From UBA5941 sp021824385 (GTDB lineage: Bacteria; Patescibacteriota; Microgenomatia; UBA8517), in contig DAIEQM010000056.1 in the NCBI GenBank assembly GCA_027347685.1, positions 1-9,898 of the forward strand: 9,898 nt of DNA. The letters are read 5' to 3'. Both the position numbers and the translations under genes were made by a program. Shown piece after piece: positions 1 to 5,608 of the stretch (its first letter is position 1; each line of letters starts with the position of its first letter). A model generated the notes under the pieces. The model made no database searches. It worked only from the letters and a program-made list of their open reading frames with translations, and had not been told where the DNA came from.

Positions 1-870
1 ATCATATCGCTTGATAGACTCTGAAGGAGTTACAAAATCGTTATCGGGGTGTTTCAGAAGCTCAGCTGGGAGTGCACGCAAAAAATCGAAAATTCCTGTG
101 TCTTCCCATTGGTGCTCCCCAAGCGTTTCATAGTCCATAAAGAGGTTCACTACATTCCCGTTGCCATTTACTTGGCTGACCCAATGAGCAAACTTGGGAG
201 CCGTGAGTGGCCACTCTTTCCAGCTGCGTTCGCTAAACCGAAATGCAATGTCGTCTGACAGTTTGTAATTTTTAAGGAGCAACTTAAGGTTTTTTGTGCC
301 CGCTGCTTTATACAAAAAGTTTGGGCTTCTCCACCCAAGAATGTGGTCAGCTCCTTCAGCCAAAATTCCTTTGTATCCCATCTTCTCTACAAAAGCCGCG
401 AGTTCATCATTGTAAATAAGCTCAGTATTGCGAAAGACCTTAGGTTTGTACTTAAAAAGTTTCTGAATTTTTGCGCCATGTTGTTTCACCTGCGACACAA
501 ATTCGTCTTTGTTATATAAAAATGCGAGTGAATGGTAATACGTTTCGGCAACAATTTCTGCTTGTCCAGTTTTCATTACTTCCTGAAAAATCTTTAAGCT
601 CTCAGGGCTCCACTCTTCAAGTTGCTCTAGAAGTACCCCAGTGAAGCTAAAGCTCACGCGAAATTCTGGATGCTTCTTTAGAAGTTCCAAAAGAAGCGAG
701 GTCGCCGGAATATAACATTTTTGGGAAACTTTTTTAATGATTGCACGATTATCAAGTGATGTTCCACTTTCATCGTTGAAGTAATTAGTATCACTCCCTA
801 TTGAGAAGTGTCGGTAGCGTTTGACTCGAAACGGCTGGTGAACATGAAAGTAAAAACAAACCGATGCCAT
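1..870 (-). CDS. GH57 family alpha-amylase/alpha-glucanotransferase-type glycoside hydrolase, N-terminal part
   Basis: This reading frame is open without a stop from the ATG at 870 to the window edge (290 residues seen; C-terminal part missing). It shows the GH57 signatures. The strand-one motif HQPFR is at residues 11-15, FTGVLLEQL is near 76-84, FRNTEL has E150 in the position of the catalytic nucleophile, and MDYETLGEHQW has D246 in the position of the acid/base. Family enzymes act on alpha-1,4-glucans (amylase, 4-alpha-glucanotransferase or related); the precise substrate cannot be told. There is no signal peptide, so it is probably cytoplasmic. The ATG fits the usual GH57 N-terminus and an in-frame stop lies at 885-883. 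There is no Shine-Dalgarno; a weak TAGACT box just upstream could give a very short leader. With the GT4 gene at 3021-1819 it suggests storage-glucan turnover. Confidence 0.9.
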   Translation of the reverse strand, partial: MASVCFYFHVHQPFRVKRYRHFSIGSDTNYFNDESGTSLDNRAIIKKVSQKCYIPATSLLLELLKKHPEFRVSFSFTGVLLEQLEEWSPESLKIFQEVMKTGQAEIVAETYYHSLAFLYNKDEFVSQVKQHGAKIQKLFKYKPKVFRNTELIYNDELAAFVEKMGYKGILAEGADHILGWRSPNFLYKAAGTKNLKLLLKNYKLSDDIAFRFSERSWKEWPLTAPKFAHWVSQVNGNGNVVNLFMDYETLGEHQWEDTGIFDFLRALPAELLKHPDNDFVTPSESIKRYD

Positions 871-915
871 ATGAATTTCAGTCTACAGGGGAAACAGCTT
901 TTTTTCCATGACAAA

Positions 916-937
916 GGCGCAACACTACTGTTGCGCC
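916..937 (-). terminator. Hairpin terminator after the membrane-protein gene
   Basis: A perfect 8-bp inverted repeat (GGCGCAAC at 916-923, GTTGCGCC at 930-937) with a 6-base loop begins 14 bases past the stop codon at 952. In the minus direction it is followed by TTTGTC, only a weak U-tract, so termination may be partial and could let transcripts run into the GH57 gene. Confidence 0.6.
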
Positions 938-951
938 AACAAGACATATTG

Positions 952-1437
952 TTAGATGCTGGGTGATAAGTACCCAAACATCCCGGCAAAAAAGCCGTAT
1001 GCTATAAAAAGCAGAGAGGGTGTCTCAAACGGTCCCCCCAGCCCAAACCATGCAAACATCTGTCGAACATCGGGATTGTCGTGAAATATGATATTCACCG
1101 CAACCACCTGCAAAATGGCAAAGATTATGCCAACTAATATGGAAGCTAAGAAATGTTGACCGCCTGAGATCTTCCGCTCTTTTTCGACCCGTTTGTCGAT
1201 TTGCTTCATCAGTCCAAGGCGTATTGCCAAACCGCCCAGAAATGCTCCAAGGACAAGGATGAACAACAACAAGCAGAATCGAGCTGCGCCTAACAACCAC
1301 AACAGGGCCTGCAACAGCCACTCAAGAAGCCGAATTCCAGCATTCTGGATCGATGCACCGCCGGGTATGACTGAAAGCAAAACAAAAACAACAGCAGCCA
1401 GTGCAATCAAGATCAGTGTAAATTTCTTCCAACCCAT
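952..1437 (-). CDS. Multi-pass membrane protein of unknown function (161 aa)
   Basis: I do not recognise a family. The protein is almost entirely hydrophobic. TM segments are predicted by eye at about 6-24, 37-73 (one hairpin or two helices), 97-118 and 141-157. A charged cytoplasmic-type loop (KQIDKRVEKERK) lies near residues 78-89. The ATG at 1437 is chosen over the one at 1455 because a strong AAGGAG (with GATATCC between it and the ATG) sits directly before it. The gene has its own promoter (1498-1470) and a hairpin after its stop, so it is a single transcription unit. Its strong ribosome binding site contrasts with the GH57 gene just downstream. Without close homologues it could be a small holin-like, transporter-like or structural membrane protein; none can be argued for. 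Confidence 0.8.
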   Translation of the reverse strand: MGWKKFTLILIALAAVVFVLLSVIPGGASIQNAGIRLLEWLLQALLWLLGAARFCLLLFILVLGAFLGGLAIRLGLMKQIDKRVEKERKISGGQHFLASILVGIIFAILQVVAVNIIFHDNPDVRQMFAWFGLGGPFETPSLLFIAYGFFAGMFGYLSPSI

Positions 1438-1469
1438 GGATATCTCCTTAAACAATTTGCACGAAGCAA

Positions 1470-1508
1470 AGTATACACAATCTCTGGTACAAATTCAAGC
1501 TATGGGGT
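1470..1508 (-). promoter_or_regulatory. Promoter of the 161-aa membrane protein, with shared extended -35 motif
   Basis: On the minus strand, -35 TTGAAT (1498-1493) and -10 TATACT (1475-1470) are separated by 17 bases. The -35 is preceded by ACCCCATAGC (1508-1499). The 14-mer ACCCCATAGCTTGA recurs exactly at the next promoter (1810-1797). Predicted transcription start is about 1463, leaving a 25-base leader with the AAGGAG. Confidence 0.7.
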
Positions 1509-1527
1509 GATTTAATCCAAAAAAATA

Positions 1528-1548
1528 GGGCAGGTACGTGGCCTGCCC
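1528..1548 (-). terminator. Rho-independent terminator of the 57-aa gene
   Basis: A 7-bp GC-rich stem (GGGCAGG at 1528-1534 with CCTGCCC at 1542-1548) and 7-base loop is followed, in the minus direction, by TATTTTTTTGG. It begins 20 bases after the stop codon at 1569. This is the clearest intrinsic terminator in the left half and would also stop readthrough from the GT4 gene. Confidence 0.85.
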
Positions 1549-1568
1549 ATATCTCTGAACTGGGGATA

Positions 1569-1742
1569 TTAACTCTCAGGTACACCCTTGCGCTTTAGAG
1601 CGCGAATTTGTGCATTCCATTTTTTTGTATGGCTTTTTGCGCGGTTACCCTTCAACGGGCGACGGCGATCAGCTTTTTGCCAAAAAATAATTGTGTCAAG
1701 GCTATTGCGCACAGGGTTGATACCAAAGGAAAGGTTGTGCAT
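1569..1742 (-). CDS. Small, strongly basic protein (57 aa), unknown
   Basis: A 58-codon frame from ATG 1742 to TAA 1571-1569. It is bracketed by a near-consensus promoter 30 bases upstream and a strong terminator 20 bases downstream. A ribosome binding site GGGAG lies seven bases before the start. This complete expression cassette is the main evidence that it is real. The product has 14 Lys/Arg against 3 acidic residues, including ADRRRPLKG (24-32) and ALKRKG (48-53), and no TM segment or Cys pair. The charge suggests nucleic-acid or ribosome binding, which is inference only. I do not recognise the family. An overlapping plus-strand open frame at 1588-1788 lacks such signals. Confidence 0.7.
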   Translation of the reverse strand: MHNLSFGINPVRNSLDTIIFWQKADRRRPLKGNRAKSHTKKWNAQIRALKRKGVPES

Positions 1743-1772
1743 CTTCAATCTCCCAAATTCGGACGATAAAAA

Positions 1773-1810
1773 AGTATATCACTTTTGATCTCACAGTCAA
1801 GCTATGGGGT
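1773..1810 (-). promoter_or_regulatory. Promoter of the 57-aa gene, with shared extended -35 motif
   Basis: On the minus strand, -35 TTGACT (1800-1795) and -10 TATACT (1778-1773) are separated by 16 bases. The -35 is the end of ACCCCATAGCTTGACT (1810-1795). It lies immediately after the GT4 stop codon, giving an independent start. The transcript would begin near 1766, 24 bases before the ATG. Confidence 0.75.
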
Positions 1811-1818
1811 TTAAAATA

Positions 1819-3021
1819 TTATTTGAGAGAAGAATAGACTTTCTGAAGTTTGACCGCAGCTTTGTCCCACGTTTGGTTTTCAGCTTCGTGTTCCCCATTT
1901 TTACTCATTTCCTGCTTCAAACAGGGGTGCTCAAGGACTGACAATACTTTGTCAGCCATCTCGTCTACATCCCAAAAGTCCATTTTCATTGCATGGAGTA
2001 TTACCTCACTCGCGCCACTTTGTTTACTCATGACAACGGGTGTTCCATGCAAGAGGCTTTCAAGAGGAGTAATTCCAAACGGCTCGGAAACAGAAGGCAT
2101 GACAAAAATATCTGCTGAGTGATAAACACGAGAAAGTTGAGCTCCCCTTAAAAACCCAACAAACAAGACGTTTCCTGAAATTCCGGTTTCTGCTGCCAAC
2201 TCCATTACTTTCCGTTCCATATCACCACTCCCTGCAATTACAAACATTGTTTTCGGTTGATACTGCAAAATTCGCTTTGCTGCGTAAATAAAGTAATCTG
2301 GCCCTTTTTGAAGGGTAAGACGTCCCACAAAAAGTACTATTTTATAACCGGCTTCTTTGAGCTTTTGAATGCCAAAATCGTTTTCGTGCCTGGAGGGATA
2401 ATCTTCAGTACTTACCCCGTTGTGTACTACAGAAATTTTGTCGGGTGAAACACCATAGTGCTCAACAACAAGATTTTTTGTAAAATCGCTCACCGTTATA
2501 ATCCGATCTGCTTTTTGCATTCCTTCTTTCTCTATTTCATACACTTTTTGGTTCACTCCACCGTTTCCCGTTCGATCAAACTCAGTCGCGTGAACATGCA
2601 CAACGAGGGGCTTTCCACTCACTTCTTTGGCAGCAATCCCTGCTGGAAAACTCAACCAATCATGGGCGTGGATGATATCAAAGTGCTCTTTCTGCGCAAT
2701 TTCTTTTGCTCTCAGTGCATATCGCAATACTTCTTCGAGAAGACTCCCTCCATACATGCCTCCGCTACTTTCTTTCAGATAATGAGCATATAAATCATTT
2801 GTTACATACGGAGTGAGAATACTGTTAATGGTCGTAACATCGAGAAACACTCGATCTGCAAAAACAAAGTTGAAGCGTTCTTCAGTTTGTACCTTTTTGG
2901 GAAGAACAAATAACACTTCTGTTCCTTTTTCCGACAACGCACGAGCAAGACCTTGACAGGCCACGCCTAAGCCGCCGCTATTATACGGCGGAAACTCCCA
3001 TCCAAACATTAATACTTTCAT
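1819..3021 (-). CDS. GT4 family glycosyltransferase, glycogen/starch synthase-like
   Basis: A full-length (400 aa) GT-B fold glycosyltransferase. The N-terminal Rossmann domain begins MKVLMFGWEFPP with the glycine loop SGGLG (15-19), and HAHDW lies at 118-122. The C-terminal nucleotide-sugar domain has VVHNGV (198-203), FVGRLTLQKG (231-240; R234 and K239 are the usual phosphate contacts) and SEPFGITPLE (312-321), the E-x7-E pair E313/E321. GT4 enzymes transfer a sugar from NDP-sugar with retention. The WEFPP/GGLG start and HAHDW resemble glycogen-synthase-like members that often sit beside GH57 enzymes, so alpha-glucan synthesis is the best guess. A sucrose- or surface-glycan transferase is possible. 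It is soluble, and only a poor AAGATG precedes the start. No terminator follows; the next promoter overlaps its 3' flank. Confidence 0.88.
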   Translation of the reverse strand: MKVLMFGWEFPPYNSGGLGVACQGLARALSEKGTEVLFVLPKKVQTEERFNFVFADRVFLDVTTINSILTPYVTNDLYAHYLKESSGGMYGGSLLEEVLRYALRAKEIAQKEHFDIIHAHDWLSFPAGIAAKEVSGKPLVVHVHATEFDRTGNGGVNQKVYEIEKEGMQKADRIITVSDFTKNLVVEHYGVSPDKISVVHNGVSTEDYPSRHENDFGIQKLKEAGYKIVLFVGRLTLQKGPDYFIYAAKRILQYQPKTMFVIAGSGDMERKVMELAAETGISGNVLFVGFLRGAQLSRVYHSADIFVMPSVSEPFGITPLESLLHGTPVVMSKQSGASEVILHAMKMDFWDVDEMADKVLSVLEHPCLKQEMSKNGEHEAENQTWDKAAVKLQKVYSSLK

Positions 3022-3059
3022 GTCACATCTTAAAAATACTTTATTTCACTTAGCCTTCC

Positions 3060-3608
3060 CTAGAACAAATATCCTAAGACAAAAATCAAGAATCCCTGTA
3101 CCCCAAGGTACAGCCGAAGTTGTTGAGAAGTAAGTGACATAGGAAGCCCTCGTAACCATCGTGAGAAATCTGCACGAAAATACATGTCGAGACTCTCGTC
3201 CACCAACAGGCTAAGCAAAAATGAAATGACAACTCCTCTTCCAAATAAACTCGTGGTAGAACTCACCACCAAAAAGGAAAATACAACAAACAACGCTTGA
3301 AAAAGAAAATTGTGAAATATTAAATTTTTACGTTCATCTCGCGTGGAAAACAAAAGATCTATTGCAGAAGCAAAGTTTTTGGAAGCGACCTTTGATCGAA
3401 CTCTTTGAGAAGTAATTTCTGAAGGCTTCAAAAACAATGTATAGATAAGGTGATCTATATCAGGCAAAAACACTCCAACGAGGACTCCTGCATACAGGAG
3501 TGCAACATTCTGTCCTACTAAGTGATGAATAAAAACAAAAGGCAAAAAAAACAACAGTGAGACAAACACATGAAGTGCAATTTCTTTTTTCAAAGTCCAC
3601 TGATACAT
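3060..3608 (-). CDS. Integral membrane protein, possibly YdjM/DUF457-like metal-dependent hydrolase
   Basis: 182 residues with TM segments near 10-30, 36-48, 101-117, 124-137 and 168-182. PDIDH (49-53) lies at the end of TM2, followed by FHN (98-100) at the start of the next helix and VDES (136-139) later. Membrane-bound metal-dependent hydrolases of the YdjM/DUF457 type carry a similar DxDH motif after a TM helix and later His/Asp residues. The assignment rests on that pattern only; the THS-type motif of classic members is not present. The gene lies 38 bases from both neighbours in the pth-to-GT4 run, so co-transcription is likely. Only a weak, badly spaced GAG precedes the ATG. Confidence 0.7.
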   Translation of the reverse strand: MYQWTLKKEIALHVFVSLLFFLPFVFIHHLVGQNVALLYAGVLVGVFLPDIDHLIYTLFLKPSEITSQRVRSKVASKNFASAIDLLFSTRDERKNLIFHNFLFQALFVVFSFLVVSSTTSLFGRGVVISFLLSLLVDESLDMYFRADFSRWLRGLPMSLTSQQLRLYLGVQGFLIFVLGYLF

Positions 3609-3647
3609 ATCTCATACTAGAACACCCCGAGGCGTGGGGCAAGGAGA

Positions 3648-3935
3648 TTATTTTTCCTTTATTTTGTTTTTCTTTAGCTCTTTTAATTTCCACATGAAGA
3701 GTCTCCCTTTGCTTTTTGCATTCGTTGCATCTTTCAAAAAACGGCGCGCCGCTTCAAGGTGTTCTCTCGGTGTACTTTTTGCAAGCTTAATGTACAGAGC
3801 TTTATGAGGAAGGTCATTTAATTCAACAGCAAGATCGTAGCCGTATTGTTGGAATTCACGAGAGATGTACTTATCCTCTTCTTGTTTATATTTAGACAAA
3901 AGGTCTGAAAGTTTTTTCGGATCGTCGCTTTTCAT
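3648..3935 (-). CDS. Small helical charged protein (95 aa), unknown
   Basis: This starts nine bases after the pth stop codon, so it is almost certainly co-transcribed with pth. The product is rich in Lys/Glu and probably all-helical. It has SDLLSKYKQEEDKY (10-23), a central ELNDLPHKALYIKLAKS segment (38-54), EHLEAARRFLKDA (58-70) and a very basic tail (KELKKNKIKEK). There is no signal peptide or TM segment, so it is cytoplasmic. No Shine-Dalgarno is visible (TAAAAATTATTT precedes ATG). I do not recognise a named family. Its position with pth and its charge could fit a translation- or RNA-related role, but nothing in the sequence proves it. Confidence 0.75.
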   Translation of the reverse strand: MKSDDPKKLSDLLSKYKQEEDKYISREFQQYGYDLAVELNDLPHKALYIKLAKSTPREHLEAARRFLKDATNAKSKGRLFMWKLKELKKNKIKEK

Positions 3936-3944
3936 AAATAATTT

Positions 3945-4454
3945 TTACAGCAGTTCAGCTTTGATTCTTTCAAACACCGCATGTAGTTGGTCCATTTCAA
4001 ACGGTTCGAAGTCTGTTAATACATAGCGCTCTCCTGGAATTCTGTTTTCTGGTAATCTATTGTCTACTCCAATACGAATTCTGAAAAAGTCTTTTGTGTT
4101 TAAGGTCTCCTCAATTGAATTCACCCCATTATGAATTTTTGGCCCAACCCCTTTTTGGATTTTGTACTCCCCCAGTCTAATATCAAGATCGTCGTGAATG
4201 ATATAAAGGTCGGAAGTATTTAATTTGTAATACGCGAGAAGCGCCTTTACAGCTTTGCCGGAAGAATTCATGAAGGTATTCGGTTTAGCAAGAAGAACGT
4301 CATGTATAAGGTCTTTCGCAACGAGTGAGTAGGTATGTTTGTTTGTGTTAAACGTCTCAAAGGTACTGAAGGTATCCAAAAACATGAACCCTACATTATG
4401 TCTGTTTTTTACATATTCTTTCCCCGGATTTCCGAGTCCAACAAAAAGCTTCAT
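3945..4454 (-). CDS. pth: Peptidyl-tRNA hydrolase (Pth)
   Basis: Cleaves the ester bond of peptidyl-tRNAs released from stalled ribosomes, recycling tRNA; cytoplasmic and usually essential. The 169-residue product begins MKLFVGLGNPGKEY, with N9 and P10. NRHNVGF carries the catalytic H19, KPNTFMN has N63, HDDLD has D88/D89, and IHNG has N109, matching the known active-site and tRNA-binding positions. It is slightly shorter than typical bacterial Pth (about 185-195). The usual GGGHGGHNG loop is degenerate here (GVGPKIHNG). The ATG at 4454 is preferred over one at 4469 because family members begin at this Met and a -10 box ends five bases before it, implying a leaderless mRNA. It leads the minus-strand gene run. 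Confidence 0.96.
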   Translation of the reverse strand: MKLFVGLGNPGKEYVKNRHNVGFMFLDTFSTFETFNTNKHTYSLVAKDLIHDVLLAKPNTFMNSSGKAVKALLAYYKLNTSDLYIIHDDLDIRLGEYKIQKGVGPKIHNGVNSIEETLNTKDFFRIRIGVDNRLPENRIPGERYVLTDFEPFEMDQLHAVFERIKAELL

Positions 4455-4459
4455 AGTGC

Positions 4460-4468
4460 ATTGTATCA
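4460..4468 (-). promoter_or_regulatory. Extended -10 promoter of pth (probably leaderless transcript)
   Basis: On the minus strand TGATACAAT is an extended -10 (TG-n-TACAAT) whose last base lies five bases before the pth ATG. Transcription would begin at or next to the start codon. No good -35 is visible. It is placed back to back with the plus-strand promoter at 4483-4510. Confidence 0.5.
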
Positions 4469-4473
4469 CAACC

Positions 4474-4510
4474 CATAGCTTGTTGACTTTTGGTGGTTTT
4501 TTGATAGAAT
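4474..4510 (+). promoter_or_regulatory. Promoter of the cysteine-rich protein gene
   Basis: -35 TTGACT (4483-4488) and -10 TAGAAT (4505-4510) are 16 bases apart. The sequence before it, CCATAGCTTG (4473-4482), matches the shared motif of the other promoters but displaced by three bases; an alternative -35 TTGTTG (4480-4485) would restore the phase with a 19-base spacer. Predicted start is about 4517. Confidence 0.65.
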
Positions 4511-4547
4511 ACCTTCGCTCAACGAATTTGTATTAAGGAGCAGCAAA

Positions 4548-5408
4548 TTGGTTAACAGGTCAAAGATTGGGATCGCTTTAGTGGTTGTAGCGGTCATCGC
4601 GGCCGCCATTTTCCTTATTGGCAAGGCTACCGCTCGAACTGACGTTTCAGCCGTTGTCTCAGATAGAAACTGGTCGGTTACGGTAGTTCTTGAAAAACCA
4701 GTCCAATCGAATGACAAGAAGTGGGAATCTGACTGCACTGGCCCCAATTGTCAGGTGGTGAGTTGCCAAAGTCAGTACACTGGGCAGGACAAATGGGTGA
4801 CCGATCGCACAAAAGTCACCGAAAATGCCCCGATATGCAAAATGGTAGATGATCCGTCCACTAAACGTGAGGTAACAGACAACTCAAGTTGCCATTCAGT
4901 CCCCGACCAGAGCGCATGTACGACGAAAGTCGATCCGGGTACCTGCAAACTGGGGAAAGACGGTCAAACGCATTGCGACAAGAAAACTGTCTGTGATACA
5001 AAAACCGTTTGCGACAAAAAGATCGTCTACGACAAGAAGAAGGTTTGTAACGAGCAGCCCGACACCTACGGTCAAAGCGCCACACCAATTTACGCAAACA
5101 TGTGTAATGTTATTGTGACGACTTGGGTACAAGATGGCGACCCGTTGGTTACTGTCGGCAAGTACAACGCGCCGTTTAATCCAACAATCGATTGGAGCAC
5201 GCACGCAATTGGAGCTCGACAAAAGAGCTATGTGAAGGCTGAGTCTGCCAGTTTTAAGCAGAATGACGGACAGATTGTCAATTACACCAATGGACTTTTT
5301 TCGGGTTTTGACGAAAATCTGTGGTCACAGCTTACTGAGGGCCAACAGGTAATCCTTACCTACAACGGGTTCGGAATTTTAGTTGGAGTCAAGTTGGCCG
5401 CCTCATAA
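4548..5408 (+). CDS. Membrane-anchored cysteine-rich extracytoplasmic protein, unknown family
   Basis: Start is TTG at 4548, fixed by AAGGAG (4535-4540) seven bases before it. The 286-residue product has an N-terminal hydrophobic helix (about 7-25) with no clear cleavage site, so it is a signal anchor. The rest should be outside the membrane. Twelve cysteines lie at 63, 68, 73, 97, 115, 124, 133, 143, 149, 155, 167 and 186. Residues 143-166 are four hexads of the form C-D-x-K-x-V (Tyr replaces Cys in the fourth), followed by C167. The C-terminal 100 residues look beta-rich (VKAESASFKQNDGQIV, QQVILTYNGFGILVGVKL) and lack Cys. No known domain is recognised. Disulfides or metal binding are possible. 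It is monocistronic or partly read through: a hairpin follows seven bases after its stop. Confidence 0.82.
   Translation: MVNRSKIGIALVVVAVIAAAIFLIGKATARTDVSAVVSDRNWSVTVVLEKPVQSNDKKWESDCTGPNCQVVSCQSQYTGQDKWVTDRTKVTENAPICKMVDDPSTKREVTDNSSCHSVPDQSACTTKVDPGTCKLGKDGQTHCDKKTVCDTKTVCDKKIVYDKKKVCNEQPDTYGQSATPIYANMCNVIVTTWVQDGDPLVTVGKYNAPFNPTIDWSTHAIGARQKSYVKAESASFKQNDGQIVNYTNGLFSGFDENLWSQLTEGQQVILTYNGFGILVGVKLAAS
4974..5048 (+). repeat. In-frame 18-bp coding repeat (four units plus a terminal Cys codon)
   Basis: Four consecutive 18-bp units (4974, 4992, 5010 and 5028) encode CDKKTV, CDTKTV, CDKKIV and YDKKKV, ending with a Cys codon at 5046. The DNA units differ mainly at wobble positions (TGC/TGT, AAG/AAA, GTC/GTT), so the amino-acid pattern is better conserved than the DNA. 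Confidence 0.85.
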
Positions 5409-5414
5409 AGTCGA

Positions 5415-5448
5415 AGAGGTGCCAGTGTGCACCTCTCTCAAGTTTTCT
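5415..5448 (+). terminator. Terminator after the cysteine-rich gene (imperfect)
   Basis: An 8-bp stem (AGAGGTGC at 5415-5422 with GCACCTCT at 5429-5436) with a 6-base loop follows the stop at 5408. The T-rich stretch TTTTCTTTTT starts six bases after the stem rather than directly, so termination may be incomplete and some readthrough into the 5609 gene is plausible. Confidence 0.6.
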
Positions 5449-5477
5449 TTTTATAGTAATGACGAGAAAACTTGAGA
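5436..5477 (+). repeat. 13-bp perfect inverted repeat in the leader
   Basis: TCTCAAGTTTTCT (5436-5448) and AGAAAACTTGAGA (5465-5477) are exact complements separated by 16 bases. The left arm includes part of the T-tract of the preceding terminator, so pairing would sequester that tract. It could be a regulatory hairpin or a protein-binding palindrome. Confidence 0.7.
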
Positions 5478-5569
5478 CTGTTAGTACATTAACAATTCAA
5501 ACGTCTACAAACTATCGAGAGTGGTACAGGAAGAAGATATGTGTCTTCTTCGTTACCGCTCTTGATTAA
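5459..5569 (+). other. Possible 36-codon leader peptide frame
   Basis: ATG at 5459 opens 36 codons to TAA at 5567-5569. It runs through the whole long hairpin and ends inside the loop of the terminator-like hairpin. No Shine-Dalgarno precedes it, and a frame of this length can arise by chance, so it is listed only because its position matches a ribosome-controlled attenuator. The product, starting MTRKLETVST, has no run of a single regulatory amino acid. Confidence 0.25.
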
Positions 5570-5587
5570 CGAGAGTGGTTTTATTTT
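5516..5587 (+). promoter_or_regulatory. Possible attenuator with two mutually exclusive hairpins
   Basis: A long hairpin pairs 5516-5526 with 5554-5564 (two wobbles) and continues, after small bulges, as GAAGAAGA (5530-5537) with TCTTCTTC (5544-5551). The alternative pairs ACCGCTCTTG (5555-5564) with CGAGAGTGGT (5570-5579), 10 bp with two wobbles and a 5-base loop, followed directly by TTTTATTTT. The two are exclusive because CGAGAGTGGT occurs twice (5516-5525 and 5570-5579) and both copies compete for 5555-5564. The second shape looks like an intrinsic terminator just upstream of the ribosome binding site of the 5609 gene. This is inference from pairing; no folding energies were computed. 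Confidence 0.5.
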
Positions 5588-5608
5588 CTATATGGAGGAC
5601 GATTCGAA

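Noticed and set aside
49..258. Plus-strand 69-aa open frame
   Set aside because: Antisense to the GH57 gene, which carries clear catalytic motifs across this interval.
1193..1510. Plus-strand 105-aa open frame
   Set aside because: Antisense to the membrane protein gene and running through its promoter; composition is that of a shadow of hydrophobic codons (Asn/Lys/Arg-rich).
1588..1788. Plus-strand 66-aa open frame
   Set aside because: It lies opposite the 57-aa minus-strand gene, whose promoter, ribosome site and terminator all point the other way; it has no ribosome site.
3616..3645. Possible terminator between the 95-aa and 182-aa genes
   Set aside because: Only a 4-bp CCCC/GGGG stem with no U-tract in the direction of transcription.
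4974..5048. CRISPR-like short repeats
   Set aside because: The 18-bp units are contiguous with no spacers, in frame, and vary at wobble positions, so this is a protein repeat.
4466..5222. Minus-strand open frames opposite the Cys-rich gene
   Set aside because: The plus-strand gene has a promoter, strong AAGGAG, TM anchor and patterned cysteines; the antisense frames have none of these.
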